Program-made: the position numbers and the translations under genes
Origin: Candidatus Binatia bacterium
GTDB taxonomy: Bacteria; Desulfobacterota; Binatia; UBA12015
DNA: 64,000 nucleotides
NCBI GenBank assembly: GCA_029243485.1
Contig: JAQWRY010000002.1
Location: 1 to 64,000, forward strand
Direction of reading: 5' to 3'
The notes under the pieces: generated by a model
Told to the model about the DNA's origin: nothing
The model's database searches: none
The model's input: the letters and a program-made list of their open reading frames with translations, nothing else
Shown: one piece after another, positions 35,187 to 44,307 of the stretch
Layout of the letters: the number at the start of each line of letters is the position of its first letter
Numbering within the stretch: the stretch's first letter is position 1

Positions 35187-35627
35187 ATGAACTTCGGCGA
35201 GATTCCCTGGATCAAAGACCACACCGAGCTCTACCGAAGCGACCCCGAGAAGGCGCACATGTGGGACTCCTCGGTCGCAGGTGGCCCCGGCCCCCTACCT
35301 ACCCTTCTCCTCACGACGACCGGCCGAAAGTCCGGTGAGCCGCGCGCCCTCCCGCTCATCTACGGCACGCACGGCAGCAGCTACGTGATCATCGCGTCCA
35401 AGGGCGGCTGGCCGTCCCATCCCGCGTGGCACCTGAACCTCCAGGCGAAGCCCGAGTGCGACCTCATGGTGGGACCGAAGAACGTGTCCGCCCGCGCACG
35501 CGTCGCAGAAGGCGACGAGCGCGCACAGCTCTGGAAGGAAATGGCGGCGATCTACCCGCCGTACGACGAGTACCAGGAGAAGACCGAACGGCAGATCCCG
35601 GTCATCGTGCTCGACCCGATCGCCTGA
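35187..35627 (+). CDS. F420-dependent nitroreductase-fold protein (DDN/DUF385)
   Basis: A 146-residue split-barrel protein of the deazaflavin-dependent nitroreductase family. The diagnostic segment LLLTTTGRKSGEPRALPLIYG is followed by YVIIASKGGWPSHPAWHLNL, which forms the F420 pocket. Together with the LLM enzymes it argues that this organism makes F420. The natural substrate is unknown; relatives reduce quinones and activated enones. An AAAGGA ribosome-binding site precedes the ATG. Confidence 0.9.
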   Translation: MNFGEIPWIKDHTELYRSDPEKAHMWDSSVAGGPGPLPTLLLTTTGRKSGEPRALPLIYGTHGSSYVIIASKGGWPSHPAWHLNLQAKPECDLMVGPKNVSARARVAEGDERAQLWKEMAAIYPPYDEYQEKTERQIPVIVLDPIA

Positions 35628-35699
35628 CCTGGAAGCGGCCTGATCTAAACGCGGAGGGCGCGGGGTCAATCTCGCACCCTCCCCGCCCTGCTCGGCCCT

Positions 35700-35757
35700 C
35701 CGCAACTCGGCGGGCTCTGCGGCGAGGCGCGGGCTTGATGTGCACGATCGGGGCACG
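35700..35757 (+). repeat. Composite repeat module 1, copy B
   Basis: It starts CCGCAACTCGGCGGG and ends GATGTGCACGATCGGGGC, matching the two ends of 33381-33434; the middle differs. Both copies are intergenic. Confidence 0.5.
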
Positions 35758-35864
35758 GGAGGCACTACCGCGCCCAGTCAGCCTCCAGACCGGGATTGAA
35801 GAGCACCGCCCCAAGAAGAGCGGCCCTTGCGGACACCCGTGGCCCCGACGACCAACCGTAGGGT

Positions 35865-35898
35865 GCGGGAGTCGCTGTCGGGTCGGAGCGACTCCCGC
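35865..35898. terminator. Stem-loop, possible terminator of convergent genes
   Basis: GCGGGAGTCGCT and AGCGACTCCCGC pair perfectly around a ten-base loop, between the DDN-like gene and DUF3604 copy 3. No T-run is present; it could equally be the folding core of the adjacent repeat. Confidence 0.4.
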
Positions 35899-35934
35899 GC
35901 CCGACCGAGATCAGTAGAAGCTCCCGTGCCCGCC
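35892..35934 (+). repeat. 43-bp dispersed element, copy at DUF3604-3 3' end
   Basis: It matches the minus strand of 6640-6682 at 39 of 43 positions. It is 37 bases from the stop of the third DUF3604 gene, oriented toward that gene exactly as the first copy is oriented toward the first DUF3604 gene. Confidence 0.75.
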
Positions 35935-35971
35935 AGAGATCTAGACGAACCACCGAAGGCCCCCGCCGGTG

Positions 35972-37909
35972 CTACGAGGCCGGCGAGTACCAGATCGGCG
36001 ACGTCCAGGCGCGCTCCTGGATGACGGGGCGATGCTCCTCTGCGCAACACTTCGCGAGTCCTTCGGGGATGGACGCCGGGTCCCCGCAATCGACGTTCTG
36101 CTCGTTGCAGAAGTACTGACTCCAGCGACACGTCGGATTCTCGAGGACGCGCACGTAGTAGAAGGCACGCTGGAGCGGATCGAAGTCCGGATCGGTCCAG
36201 ACCGAGCACAGGTTCTGTGCCCCTTCCCCGCGACGCTCGCACGTCGCGAGGTCGACACCGGCCCCGTTCGGCCCGCCGGCAACGTCGATGACGCGCTCGT
36301 GAAGCTCGCGACCGTCGACCCAACCCTTCACGATCTGGATCCGCTGGAGCGGTGTCGTCTCACCATCCCACGTACCCGGGTCCTGTGCGGCCCACGCGAC
36401 GAAGCGGGGTGCCCGCGCCTCACCGTCCGGCGGCGCCGAGAGGTCTCCGCCCATGGGCACGCCGCCCGCATACCCCTTCGCGACGAGAAGCGGATCCGTG
36501 CACAGCGTGTCGGGGTAGTCCCACCCGCCGAAGAAGCGGACGACCGGCCGCGTTCCGCTCGTTCCGTACGCCTCGCGGCGCTGCATGGCGGCGAACAGCG
36601 AGTCGCGCGTGTTCTCTTCGGCCCAGAGAACCGCGAGTCCGCCAGGGCTGAACTCGAAGTCGTCAGGGAACTCATCCGCCGCTTCCGCACCGCCGCCCTT
36701 GCCGGCCCCACCGTGTCCAGGGTGGTTCTTCTCAGCGACGAGCCCGGGCGCTGCGATATGCGTGTCGGTGGACGCGATGACGCCGTACTTGAGTGGGTTG
36801 GCTCCGAGCTCACCCTCGTACCGCAGCCCCTGTTTAAGAGCATCGCGTACGAAGTTGGACGGAGCGGCCTGCTGCCATGTCGCCCAGGACGACTGCGTCG
36901 CACCGAATCGATCGTAGTGGAGCTTCTCGAACCCGCACGCTTCGTCGTCCGCCCAGATCGAGCCCGCGAGCGGATCACATTCGGAATCCCCCTTGTGCTG
37001 CATCATCTCGACGAGCGGTTCCCAACGGGATCGGAGTTTCGCCTCTTCCCGGTCGACGGCTCCAGGGATCGCATCTTCGGACACCTTCGCGGTCTGGAAC
37101 ATCAAGCCACCGCTCAAGTTGGAGTTGTGGGGAATCGTGAGGGCGTCGCATCCTTCGATGCCATCTACGCACTCTTCTTGAAGATGGCTCCAGAGGTCCA
37201 TGGCCGACGGGGTCTCGATCCAGCTCACGGGCAGGTCGGGCACTTGATCGTTCCGAAAGACGACGTTTCGATGAAGGTTACTTCCCTCGCCCACGCTCGC
37301 CGTCCACTCGTACCCGACGAAGCTCGTGAACGCGCACGCCTCGCTGCGATCGTACGCTTCTTCGGCGGCGTCTCGAATCTCCGACCAGACGTCCCGCGCG
37401 GTGTCGAAGCAGCTCTGGTTCTCGTCGCCACAGATGCCCCAGCGACGCTTCAGGACGAGACCGTAAGCCGCCAACATGAATTTGTTACCGGAGTCGGAAT
37501 TGCGGTGCGCGATGCAGACCGGATGCCAGTAGCTCCACGTACCCGGGGTACGACAGATCCGGACCTCGCCGAGGAACTCGGCGTGATCGCTGAGCATCGT
37601 CCAATCGAGCGGCCGGTCGATCCGAATGGTCCGAGTCGGTTCGCCCTTCTCGTCGTAGGGCTGGATGCCCATCGGCGCACCCTTGGCAAAGCGGTACGCA
37701 TCGCGAGGCGTGTTGCGCGTGTCCTGCGCCCGCGCGTCGAACGAGTACGCAGTATGAACGTGCGTGTCGCCGAAGAACGGCCGGCGGAGCGCATCGAAGT
37801 CTGCACAGTCGGCGCGCTCTTCGGTCACCTCGTAGGGACGATCGGGCACGGCCACCGAGGCGGTCGGGAGGCAGAGAACGAGACCAGCGAGAAGAACGGC
37901 GCGGCGCAT
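35972..37909 (-). CDS. DUF3604 exported protein, PHP-like putative metallohydrolase (copy 3)
   Basis: A 645-residue DUF3604 protein with a cleavable Sec signal (MRRAVLLAGLVLCLPTASVA) in place of the lipobox of the other two copies. Metal motifs are GDTHVHTAYS (H50, H52), LSDHAEF and ASTDTHIAAPG. It also has TIPHNSNLSGG, PLVEMMQHKGDSEC and the C-terminal RAWTSPIW, which place it closest to copy 2. The start at 37909 is chosen because upstream codons give no homologous sequence. The substrate is unknown. A 43-bp repeat lies just beyond its stop. Confidence 0.9.
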   Translation of the reverse strand: MRRAVLLAGLVLCLPTASVAVPDRPYEVTEERADCADFDALRRPFFGDTHVHTAYSFDARAQDTRNTPRDAYRFAKGAPMGIQPYDEKGEPTRTIRIDRPLDWTMLSDHAEFLGEVRICRTPGTWSYWHPVCIAHRNSDSGNKFMLAAYGLVLKRRWGICGDENQSCFDTARDVWSEIRDAAEEAYDRSEACAFTSFVGYEWTASVGEGSNLHRNVVFRNDQVPDLPVSWIETPSAMDLWSHLQEECVDGIEGCDALTIPHNSNLSGGLMFQTAKVSEDAIPGAVDREEAKLRSRWEPLVEMMQHKGDSECDPLAGSIWADDEACGFEKLHYDRFGATQSSWATWQQAAPSNFVRDALKQGLRYEGELGANPLKYGVIASTDTHIAAPGLVAEKNHPGHGGAGKGGGAEAADEFPDDFEFSPGGLAVLWAEENTRDSLFAAMQRREAYGTSGTRPVVRFFGGWDYPDTLCTDPLLVAKGYAGGVPMGGDLSAPPDGEARAPRFVAWAAQDPGTWDGETTPLQRIQIVKGWVDGRELHERVIDVAGGPNGAGVDLATCERRGEGAQNLCSVWTDPDFDPLQRAFYYVRVLENPTCRWSQYFCNEQNVDCGDPASIPEGLAKCCAEEHRPVIQERAWTSPIWYSPAS

Positions 37910-37981
37910 CCTGCAGGCATAGAGTAAGGGCACGAGGCGCTTCAACCCCGAACTCGCCCCACCCTGTGGTATGCCCACGTC

Positions 37982-40120
37982 ATGCTCGAACACCTTCTCT
38001 CGCCGACCAAGATCGGAAACGTAGAGCTGAGGAATCGCATCGCGATGGCCCCCATGGGCGTCGAGATCGTCGAATCCGACGGGTCGATCCGCGAACCGGT
38101 GCTCCGATACTACGAAGAACGTGCGCGGGGCGGCGCCGGACTGCTCATCACCGAGAATACCGCGGCGTGCTATCCGCGCGGTGCCAACACCGCCAACGAG
38201 ATCGCCGTCTCCGACGATCGCTACCTGCCCGGCCTCACGGCCCTCGCCAACACGGCACACGAGCACGGCGCGAAAATCGCGATTCAGCTCGCGCATCACG
38301 GCAAGGTCGGGCGCTTCGACACGCGCGAAGGCCGTCCCCTCCTCATGCCGTCCGAGCCGGAGCACGCAGGCTTTCCGAAGGGCCCGCTCGATCTCACGAT
38401 GGACGAGATGACCCAGATGGGCCGCGCCGCCGGGGGCCAACCGACGATTCACGTGGCCACTTCCGAAGATCTCGACCAACTCGTCGCAGACTTTGCCGAC
38501 GCCGCAGAACGGGCGCGCCGCGCCGGCTTCGACGCGGTCGAGTTACACGGGGCCCACGGATACATCTTTTCCGAGTTTCTCTCGCCCGCGTGGAATTTCC
38601 GCGACGACAAGTGGGGCGGATCCATCGAGAACCGCGCTCGGCTCCTCTGCGATACGCTGCGCGCTTGCAAGGAGCGCGCGGGGCAGGACTTCACCGTCTG
38701 GTGCCGCATCGACGCCACGGAGTTCGGCGTCGAGAACGGAATCCGGTTCGAAGAAGCGATGTGCACAGCCGAGCTTGCCGCCGAAGCCGGAGCCGACGCC
38801 ATTCACGTGAGTGCGTATTCCGACCCGATCGGCGCCGGCTTCACGCTCGGCCCCATCGTGCACGAGCCGTCGGGCTATGCGGACTTCGCAGCCCAGATCA
38901 AGAAACGGGTCGACGTCCCGGTGATCGCCGTGGGCCGCATCGAGCCCGAAGCCGGCGACCGTCTCATCGCGGAAGGGAAGGCCGACGTCGTCTCCATGGG
39001 TCGCAAGCTTCTCGCCGACCCGGAGCTCCCGGCAAAGCTCACCGCCGGTCGCCCACAGGACATCCGCCCCTGCATCTATTGCTACGTCTGCGTCGCGCAG
39101 CCCTTCTTCGACAAACGCGTGCGCTGCGCCGTGAACCCGATCACCGGGCTCGAACTCGAACGCGCAGAGCCCGCCCGCACGAGCGCCACTACGAAGAAGC
39201 GCGTCCTCGTCGTCGGTGGCGGCCCTGCCGGCATGGAGGCCGCGCGAGTCGCCGCGCTCCGCGGCCACGACGTCGTTCTCTACGAGAAATCGTCCCACCT
39301 AGGTGGGACCCTCCGATTTGCCGCATTGGTGTACGAACCCAATGAACGGCTGCTGCGCTGGTTCGAGGAGCAGATGCGGACGCTCGAGATCGACGTCCAT
39401 CTCGACGAAGAGGCGACGGCCGATACCATTCGAGCGTGGCGAGCCGACGTCGTCATCTCCGCCGCGGGCGCACGGCGCGCGAAACCCGAGATCCCCGGCG
39501 TCGATCAGACCCACGTCTTCGACGGCAATGACCTGCGCGCCCTTCTCACCGGCGACGGCAGCGATGAGGCAGCAAACAAACTCTCCTTCACCGGCCGTCT
39601 TGCCGTCCGCGCCGGCCGTATGACCGGGATCTCGAGCGATCCGGCCAAGCTCCGCGAAGCGTCACGAGCGTACATGCCGGTCGGGAAGCGCGTCGTCGTG
39701 GTCGGCGGCGGCCTGGTCGGCGCGGAGATCGCCGACTTCTTCGCAGAGCGCGGCCGCGAGGTCGTCGTTCTCGAGGAGGGGCCGGTAATCGCAACGGAGA
39801 TGGCCCACCCCCGGCGCTGGCGCGTGCTCTACGAACTCCGCGAAGCCGGCGTCCAGCTCGTGACCGACGCAACCGTTGTGGAGATCGGTGAAGACAAGGT
39901 GACGTTCCGTGCCCCCATCGAACCTGGGCATGAAGCCACCCAACAGCAGGCTCCCGCCGACACCGTGGTTCTCGCAAAAGGGCTGGATGCCAACCCCGCG
40001 GCCACGTCGGCCCTCGAATCGGCGGGCGTACCCGTCGTGTCGGTCGGCGACGTCAACGGCGTGAGCTACCTCGAAGGAGCCATCCACGACGGCTTCCGCG
40101 CCGCGTTGGAGATCGGTTAG
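37982..40120 (+). CDS. OYE-type NADH:flavin oxidoreductase/2,4-dienoyl-CoA-reductase-like
   Basis: A 712-residue three-domain enzyme. The N-terminal old-yellow-enzyme barrel (1-360) starts MLEHLLSPTKIGNVELRNRI and has QLAHHGKVGRF and ELHGAHGYIFSEFLSP. A [4Fe-4S] cluster is ligated by C364, C367, C370 and C382. Then follow an FAD-binding Rossmann unit (VLVVGGGPAGMEAAR) and an NAD(P)H-binding one (VVVVGGGLVGAEIADFF). This is the FadH/enoate-reductase/BaiCD architecture, which reduces enoyl or dienoyl substrates using NAD(P)H. The exact substrate is unknown. It overlaps the sulfotransferase stop by three bases. Confidence 0.92.
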   Translation: MLEHLLSPTKIGNVELRNRIAMAPMGVEIVESDGSIREPVLRYYEERARGGAGLLITENTAACYPRGANTANEIAVSDDRYLPGLTALANTAHEHGAKIAIQLAHHGKVGRFDTREGRPLLMPSEPEHAGFPKGPLDLTMDEMTQMGRAAGGQPTIHVATSEDLDQLVADFADAAERARRAGFDAVELHGAHGYIFSEFLSPAWNFRDDKWGGSIENRARLLCDTLRACKERAGQDFTVWCRIDATEFGVENGIRFEEAMCTAELAAEAGADAIHVSAYSDPIGAGFTLGPIVHEPSGYADFAAQIKKRVDVPVIAVGRIEPEAGDRLIAEGKADVVSMGRKLLADPELPAKLTAGRPQDIRPCIYCYVCVAQPFFDKRVRCAVNPITGLELERAEPARTSATTKKRVLVVGGGPAGMEAARVAALRGHDVVLYEKSSHLGGTLRFAALVYEPNERLLRWFEEQMRTLEIDVHLDEEATADTIRAWRADVVISAAGARRAKPEIPGVDQTHVFDGNDLRALLTGDGSDEAANKLSFTGRLAVRAGRMTGISSDPAKLREASRAYMPVGKRVVVVGGGLVGAEIADFFAERGREVVVLEEGPVIATEMAHPRRWRVLYELREAGVQLVTDATVVEIGEDKVTFRAPIEPGHEATQQQAPADTVVLAKGLDANPAATSALESAGVPVVSVGDVNGVSYLEGAIHDGFRAALEIG

Positions 40121-41367
40121 CGCTCGCGCTTCACCGGGAACGCGTCGAAGTAGAACGAGAAGCGCTCGCGCAACTCCTCGGGATCCACACCGAAGTCGTC
40201 CTTGAGGGCGTAGATCACGCGCCCGTACTTTCCGCGCGGGTGATTGTCGATGAAGCCGCGCAGCTCAGCACGCGTCGTGTCTGTCATCACTTCTCCCGCC
40301 TTCTCGTAAATCCTCTCGACCATGGCCATGTCGTCGGCCATGAACTCGTGGAACGGGATGTCGATGCTCTGGGCTTCCGGCAACGCATCACGGTCGCGGA
40401 CGCACGCCCGCAGGAGATGCTCCACGCGGTCGCTCCAATACTCGACGAGCGCCTTCACCTGGACCTTCTTCCGCCCGTTGCGTTGCCCGTAGGCCAGCAT
40501 CGTCACCGCGGATTGGATGACAGACACCGGGTCGCGATGCGTGACCGCGAACGTCGCATCCGGGAAGGTCGCGCGCAGGACCGGCAGTTGCTCCAGATGC
40601 TGCGGACACTTCAGCACCCAGCGCCCCGGCCCGCGCCGCGACTGCAGGATCTTGAGCACCGTCTTCATGTACTCGTAGTGGGGCGTCTGATCGTGTGCGT
40701 AGTAATCATCCCGCCAGCGCGGCGACATCGCGAGCCACTCGAAATTGTACGATGCAAAGTTCGGGCCCATGAGCTCGAGCTCTTCGTGAATGTGATCCGG
40801 ATCGAGCGGATGCATCGCCGGCAAAAGCGGCGACGACTTCTGAATAGCATCCCACTGCGCCGCGCAGCGCGCGTACCGCGGGTCTATGCCGTCTTCGCCG
40901 GCTTCTTCGTTCGGCATCGGGAGAGGCTCGTATGACTCCCACAGGGGCAACGAGTGCTTCTGTGAGTCCGCCGCCATCAGATTCAGGAGGTGGGTCGTTC
41001 CGGACCGCGGCAGACCGGCAACGATGATCGGCCGCTCGATCTCGACGTCGTGGACCTCCGGGTGCGCCTTCAGATAGTCGAGGATCACCAAGCGGCTTCG
41101 CGCGAACAGGGTGAGCTTGTTCCAGAGCGTGAGCTTCCCGATGCCCGTAAGACCATCGTCGGCCGACCACTCGTCGACGAGGAGACCGAGGCGTTCCAGG
41201 TAGTCATCCGGCCCGAAATCGTCGAGCCCGGTGGCCGCGCGCGCCTGCGCGAGAATCCCGTCGACGGTGAAATCGAGTTCGAGGGTGTCGCCGTAGGCCC
41301 GCACCGCCTTCTGGAAGTCGTTCAGAACAGGGTCGACGAGATCGGTGATGCGAATGTCTTCGGGCAT
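40117..41367 (-). CDS. Sulfotransferase family protein
   Basis: A 416-residue protein with the PAPS 5'-phosphosulfate loop GLPRSGTTH at residues 118-126 (strand-loop-helix) and a 3'-phosphate region containing VTHRDPVSVIQSAV. It belongs to the Sulfotransfer_3-like group frequent in uncultured Proteobacteria and Actinobacteria and should transfer sulfate from PAPS to a hydroxyl of a lipid, sterol or carbohydrate. The start follows the alkylsulfatase-like gene's stop by nine bases, so the pair forms an operon that could both add and remove sulfate esters. Confidence 0.9.
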   Translation of the reverse strand: MPEDIRITDLVDPVLNDFQKAVRAYGDTLELDFTVDGILAQARAATGLDDFGPDDYLERLGLLVDEWSADDGLTGIGKLTLWNKLTLFARSRLVILDYLKAHPEVHDVEIERPIIVAGLPRSGTTHLLNLMAADSQKHSLPLWESYEPLPMPNEEAGEDGIDPRYARCAAQWDAIQKSSPLLPAMHPLDPDHIHEELELMGPNFASYNFEWLAMSPRWRDDYYAHDQTPHYEYMKTVLKILQSRRGPGRWVLKCPQHLEQLPVLRATFPDATFAVTHRDPVSVIQSAVTMLAYGQRNGRKKVQVKALVEYWSDRVEHLLRACVRDRDALPEAQSIDIPFHEFMADDMAMVERIYEKAGEVMTDTTRAELRGFIDNHPRGKYGRVIYALKDDFGVDPEELRERFSFYFDAFPVKRER

Positions 41368-41376
41368 CGTGGCTCC

Positions 41377-42627
41377 CTAGCCGAGCTTCTTTTCGGTCTG
41401 GGTAATCTGTTGGCGAAGCCACTTCGTCTCCCAGAAGTTCACACTCTTCTCTTCGAGCTGACAATGGGCGTCGCGGCTCGCGCGAAGCGCGGTCGCATTG
41501 GCGTCGTCTGCCGCGAGGGCGATCTCCGCGAGGTGAATGGCAGCGACAGGATCTCCGGCGGCGACCTTTGCCGCGGCGCCCGAGGCCACACGCTCGGCGC
41601 CGCCTGCTAGCTCCACGAGGTCTTCGTAAACGGTCGACACGGGCTCGGGATAGAGCTCGGTCGTCGAGGAGGCGTGAAACCAACCTGCGTAGAGTTCCCA
41701 AATCGCCCGGACATCCCAGCTGACCTTGCCGTACCCCTGGCCAACCTCGAGTTCGGGAGGAAGCTCAATCTCGCGCATCAGCTGGTGCACAGTCTTTTGC
41801 GCATTCATCCCCTTCACGACTTCGGCCTGGAGGTAGAGGACGGCACCCCGCACGCGTTCGATCTCTTCGCGGATTCGTTCGGCCCCGTGGATCGGGCCAC
41901 CATGTCCCACCAAGAGAACTTCGGGCTCGAGGTCGCGGACGCGTTCGATCGACTCCACGAACTCCATCGGGTCCCGATACCGATCGCCCCGGATCGTGAC
42001 GAGATTCGGAATGTGTCCGAAGAGAGCGCTGAAGAGATTCCCGACGAAGCAGATTCGGTGTTGGGGAAGCCACGCGATCAACGAGTCTCTTGTCTCGCCG
42101 CCCGGCGTGGCGAACAATTCGATCTCGAGCCCGCCGAGCTCCAGTCGGTGATGGTCGTCGAACAGGATCGTCGGAGTCGGAATCGATTGCTTGGCCGGCT
42201 TCTTCGCACCGGGCATGCGCCCCGCCGCCGTGATTGCTTCCGCGAAGGCGAAGAAGCTTCGCATCGTCCGGAACGTCTGGATCCGAGCGTCGTACTCCTG
42301 GTGCTCGGGATTGTTCGCCTGCGCGACGACGTCCGTCCCGTCTTCTCGAAAGTGATCGACCCCGCCGACGTGGTCGACGTGCCCCTGCGTGAGCAAGATG
42401 TAGCGCGTCGCCGACGAGTCCGCCTTGTCGTACACATCCTTGTGGACCGGGGCTTCGAAGCCCATCCCGGTGTTGATCACGATGCGACCTTCGGATGTCG
42501 AGATCATGTAGCTGTTCGACAGCCCCTCCGAGAGGTGGATAAAGTCGTTCACCTTCTGCGTCTCGGTCTGGGACGCGGGCTTGATGTCGAACGCGTTCGG
42601 ACGGGCGCGGTATATCGGCGCACTCAT
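41377..42627 (-). CDS. MBL-fold alkylsulfatase-like hydrolase without SCP2 domain
   Basis: A 416-residue protein. A metallo-beta-lactamase domain (about 30-270) is followed by the alkylsulfatase dimerisation region (GWFHASSTTELYPEP ... VELAGGAERVASGAAAK). The C-terminal SCP2-like domain of SdsA1-type enzymes is absent. The metal motif reads TQGHVDH (residues 80-86): the first histidine of HxHxDH is Gln81, so one zinc site may be altered. Sulfate-ester hydrolysis is the family expectation but is not assured. The ATG at 42627 has GGAGG ten bases upstream. Operon partner of the sulfotransferase. Confidence 0.85.
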   Translation of the reverse strand: MSAPIYRARPNAFDIKPASQTETQKVNDFIHLSEGLSNSYMISTSEGRIVINTGMGFEAPVHKDVYDKADSSATRYILLTQGHVDHVGGVDHFREDGTDVVAQANNPEHQEYDARIQTFRTMRSFFAFAEAITAAGRMPGAKKPAKQSIPTPTILFDDHHRLELGGLEIELFATPGGETRDSLIAWLPQHRICFVGNLFSALFGHIPNLVTIRGDRYRDPMEFVESIERVRDLEPEVLLVGHGGPIHGAERIREEIERVRGAVLYLQAEVVKGMNAQKTVHQLMREIELPPELEVGQGYGKVSWDVRAIWELYAGWFHASSTTELYPEPVSTVYEDLVELAGGAERVASGAAAKVAAGDPVAAIHLAEIALAADDANATALRASRDAHCQLEEKSVNFWETKWLRQQITQTEKKLG

Positions 42628-42746
42628 AGGGAATATTCCTCCGTCTCTCCTCTCCCTCGCCCGACCGAGCGAAGCAACCTTGCGGCCGCCCGAGTGGCCG
42701 CCTAGCCTCTGTGGCGAACCCAGCACGGAACCGTTCAGGAGAAACC

Positions 42747-43358
42747 TTGATCCACAGCTACAAAATCGCGCTGGCCGCCGTTGGGGTGGCGCTTGCGCTG
42801 CACGCCTCGCCCACCCTAGCGTCACCCCAGACCGAAGTGGTCGAGCAATTCAATGGAACGCTCCTGAGCCTATTCGAGGGTGGGGGCGACTTCCAGAGCC
42901 GGTTCGACACGACCGAACCCGCCGTGAAGAAGGCCTTCGACCTCGGATTCATGGCGAGCAAGGTGCTCGGCCGCCGCGGGAAGGACCTCACACCGGAGCA
43001 AAAAGCCGAGTGGCTGGCTACCTTCACACGCCTCACCGCGTCGAACTACGCCGGACGGTTCGTGGGAGAGAAGGGGCCCTCGTTCGAAACCCTCGGCGAA
43101 GAAGACGGCACCCACGACACGGTCGTCGTCCGGACCCAGATCGTGACCCCCGGCAAGGACAACACCCTGCTGACCTACCGCCTGCGCGAGACGCCGAACG
43201 GGTGGAAGGTGATCGACTGCTACTTGAACGGAACCGTGAGCGAGATCGCACTGCGGAGGTCCGAGTACGGAGCGGTCCTGCGGCGCGATGGCTTCGAGGC
43301 TCTGGTGAAGGCCGTCAACTCGAAGTCTGAACAGCTGGCTGCGGGTCCGCCGGAGTAG
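42747..43358 (+). CDS. HpnM/MlaC-family periplasmic phospholipid-binding protein
   Basis: A 203-residue protein with a Sec signal (IALAAVGVALALHASPTLA) and the MlaC/Ttg2D fold: VEQFNGTLLSLF, FDLGFMASKVLG, LTPEQKAEWLATFTRLTASNYAGRF, and YRLRETPNGWKVIDCYLNG. It carries lipids across the periplasm. The best start is TTG at 42747, five bases after AGGAG; the GTG upstream lacks a ribosome-binding site. In hopanoid producers the homologue HpnM is next to an RND transporter HpnN, as here. Its end overlaps the convergent mlaA by 44 bases. Confidence 0.87.
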   Translation: MIHSYKIALAAVGVALALHASPTLASPQTEVVEQFNGTLLSLFEGGGDFQSRFDTTEPAVKKAFDLGFMASKVLGRRGKDLTPEQKAEWLATFTRLTASNYAGRFVGEKGPSFETLGEEDGTHDTVVVRTQIVTPGKDNTLLTYRLRETPNGWKVIDCYLNGTVSEIALRRSEYGAVLRRDGFEALVKAVNSKSEQLAAGPPE

Positions 43359-44184
43359 CCGCCCCCTCCTCGACCTCCTCGTCCTCGAGGTGATGCTCGC
43401 GTCGATCCCAGATCTCGGCTTCGCGATTCTGCGAATACGCGCTTCGTAGCGCCGAGTAGTAATCGATCGAAGACTCCCGCAAGATCTTCAGCTGATCGTA
43501 GTACTCCTCGCGCGTGGTCAGCCCGAAGCCACCGCCCTGGATCGTCGTGAACACCAACTGATCGGCGAGCGGGACGACGAACGTCGACGGGCGGAACATG
43601 ACGTCGACGGCGAGGCCAAATCCGTCGCGTAAGGTCGACGGACCGACGACGGGAAGTACCATGTACGGCCCCGGCCCAATCCCGGCGAGAGCCATGGTCT
43701 GACCGAAGTCGGATTCGTGCGGCTCGAGCCCGAGGGAACTCGCTGGATCGAACAACCCACCGATGCCGAACGTCGAGTTCACGACCAGCCGCGTGAGGGC
43801 GACCGCCGCGTCGTCCCACTCGCGTTGGAGCAGGTCGTTCACCATCGTCGTCGGCTCGCTCAGATTCCAGAAGAAGTTCCGCATCGATCTTCGGAACATC
43901 TTCGGCGTGACCTTGCGGTACGTCCACGTGATGGGGTCGAGGACCCAGCGATCGATCTCCTCGTTCACGCGGTGCGTACCGCGATTCACGCCCTCGAACG
44001 GGTCGGCCGGCCGGGGCGGCCCGACGTCGAAGTCGTCGAAATCATCGTCAAACAGGGGATCCGGGGACTCCGCAGCGACGGGGTCGGACTCCGACTCGGC
44101 CCAGCCGGCGGATGCGACGCACAACACTGCCGATGCAACCGCTCCTCCGAAAAGCAGGCACCCTAAACCAACCCGAGACAGCAC
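43315..44184 (-). CDS. mlaA: MlaA/VacJ-family outer-membrane lipid-asymmetry protein
   Basis: A 289-residue protein with the VacJ pattern: DPFEGVNRGTHRVNEEIDRW, NFFWNLSEPTTMVNDLLQ, RLVVNSTFGIGGLFDPAS, and VLPVVGPSTLRDGFGLAVD. It removes phospholipid from the outer leaflet and hands it to periplasmic MlaC. The signal appears to be Sec-type (LCVASAGWA) with no convincing lipobox, unlike most family members. The start is GTG at 44184. It is divergent from the RND transporter and convergent with the MlaC homologue; the three genes probably serve one lipid-transport task. Confidence 0.88.
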   Translation of the reverse strand: MLSRVGLGCLLFGGAVASAVLCVASAGWAESESDPVAAESPDPLFDDDFDDFDVGPPRPADPFEGVNRGTHRVNEEIDRWVLDPITWTYRKVTPKMFRRSMRNFFWNLSEPTTMVNDLLQREWDDAAVALTRLVVNSTFGIGGLFDPASSLGLEPHESDFGQTMALAGIGPGPYMVLPVVGPSTLRDGFGLAVDVMFRPSTFVVPLADQLVFTTIQGGGFGLTTREEYYDQLKILRESSIDYYSALRSAYSQNREAEIWDRREHHLEDEEVEEGAATPADPQPAVQTSS

Positions 44185-44307
44185 CCCGTCAGGGTAGTGC
44201 AGGACTGCCGATGAGTCGAGGCGGGGCGGCCGGGGCGCAAATACTGGCGCACTCGCCAGCCCGTCACCCGGTCCTGACATCTGACAGCTCCACCAGACCT
44301 TGCTATC

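Larger units (their letters stand above)
35628..35971. other. Repeat-rich non-coding gap between convergent genes
   Basis: No gene is supportable in these 344 bases. They hold composite-repeat module 1 (35700-35757), a 12-bp perfect stem-loop (35865-35876 with 35887-35898, ten-base loop) and the second copy of the 43-bp element (35892-35934). Confidence 0.65.

Noticed and set aside
35969-37927. A 652-codon plus-strand frame antisense to DUF3604 copy 3
   Set aside because: No domain is recognisable, and the opposite strand carries a complete DUF3604 protein with signal peptide and metal motifs.
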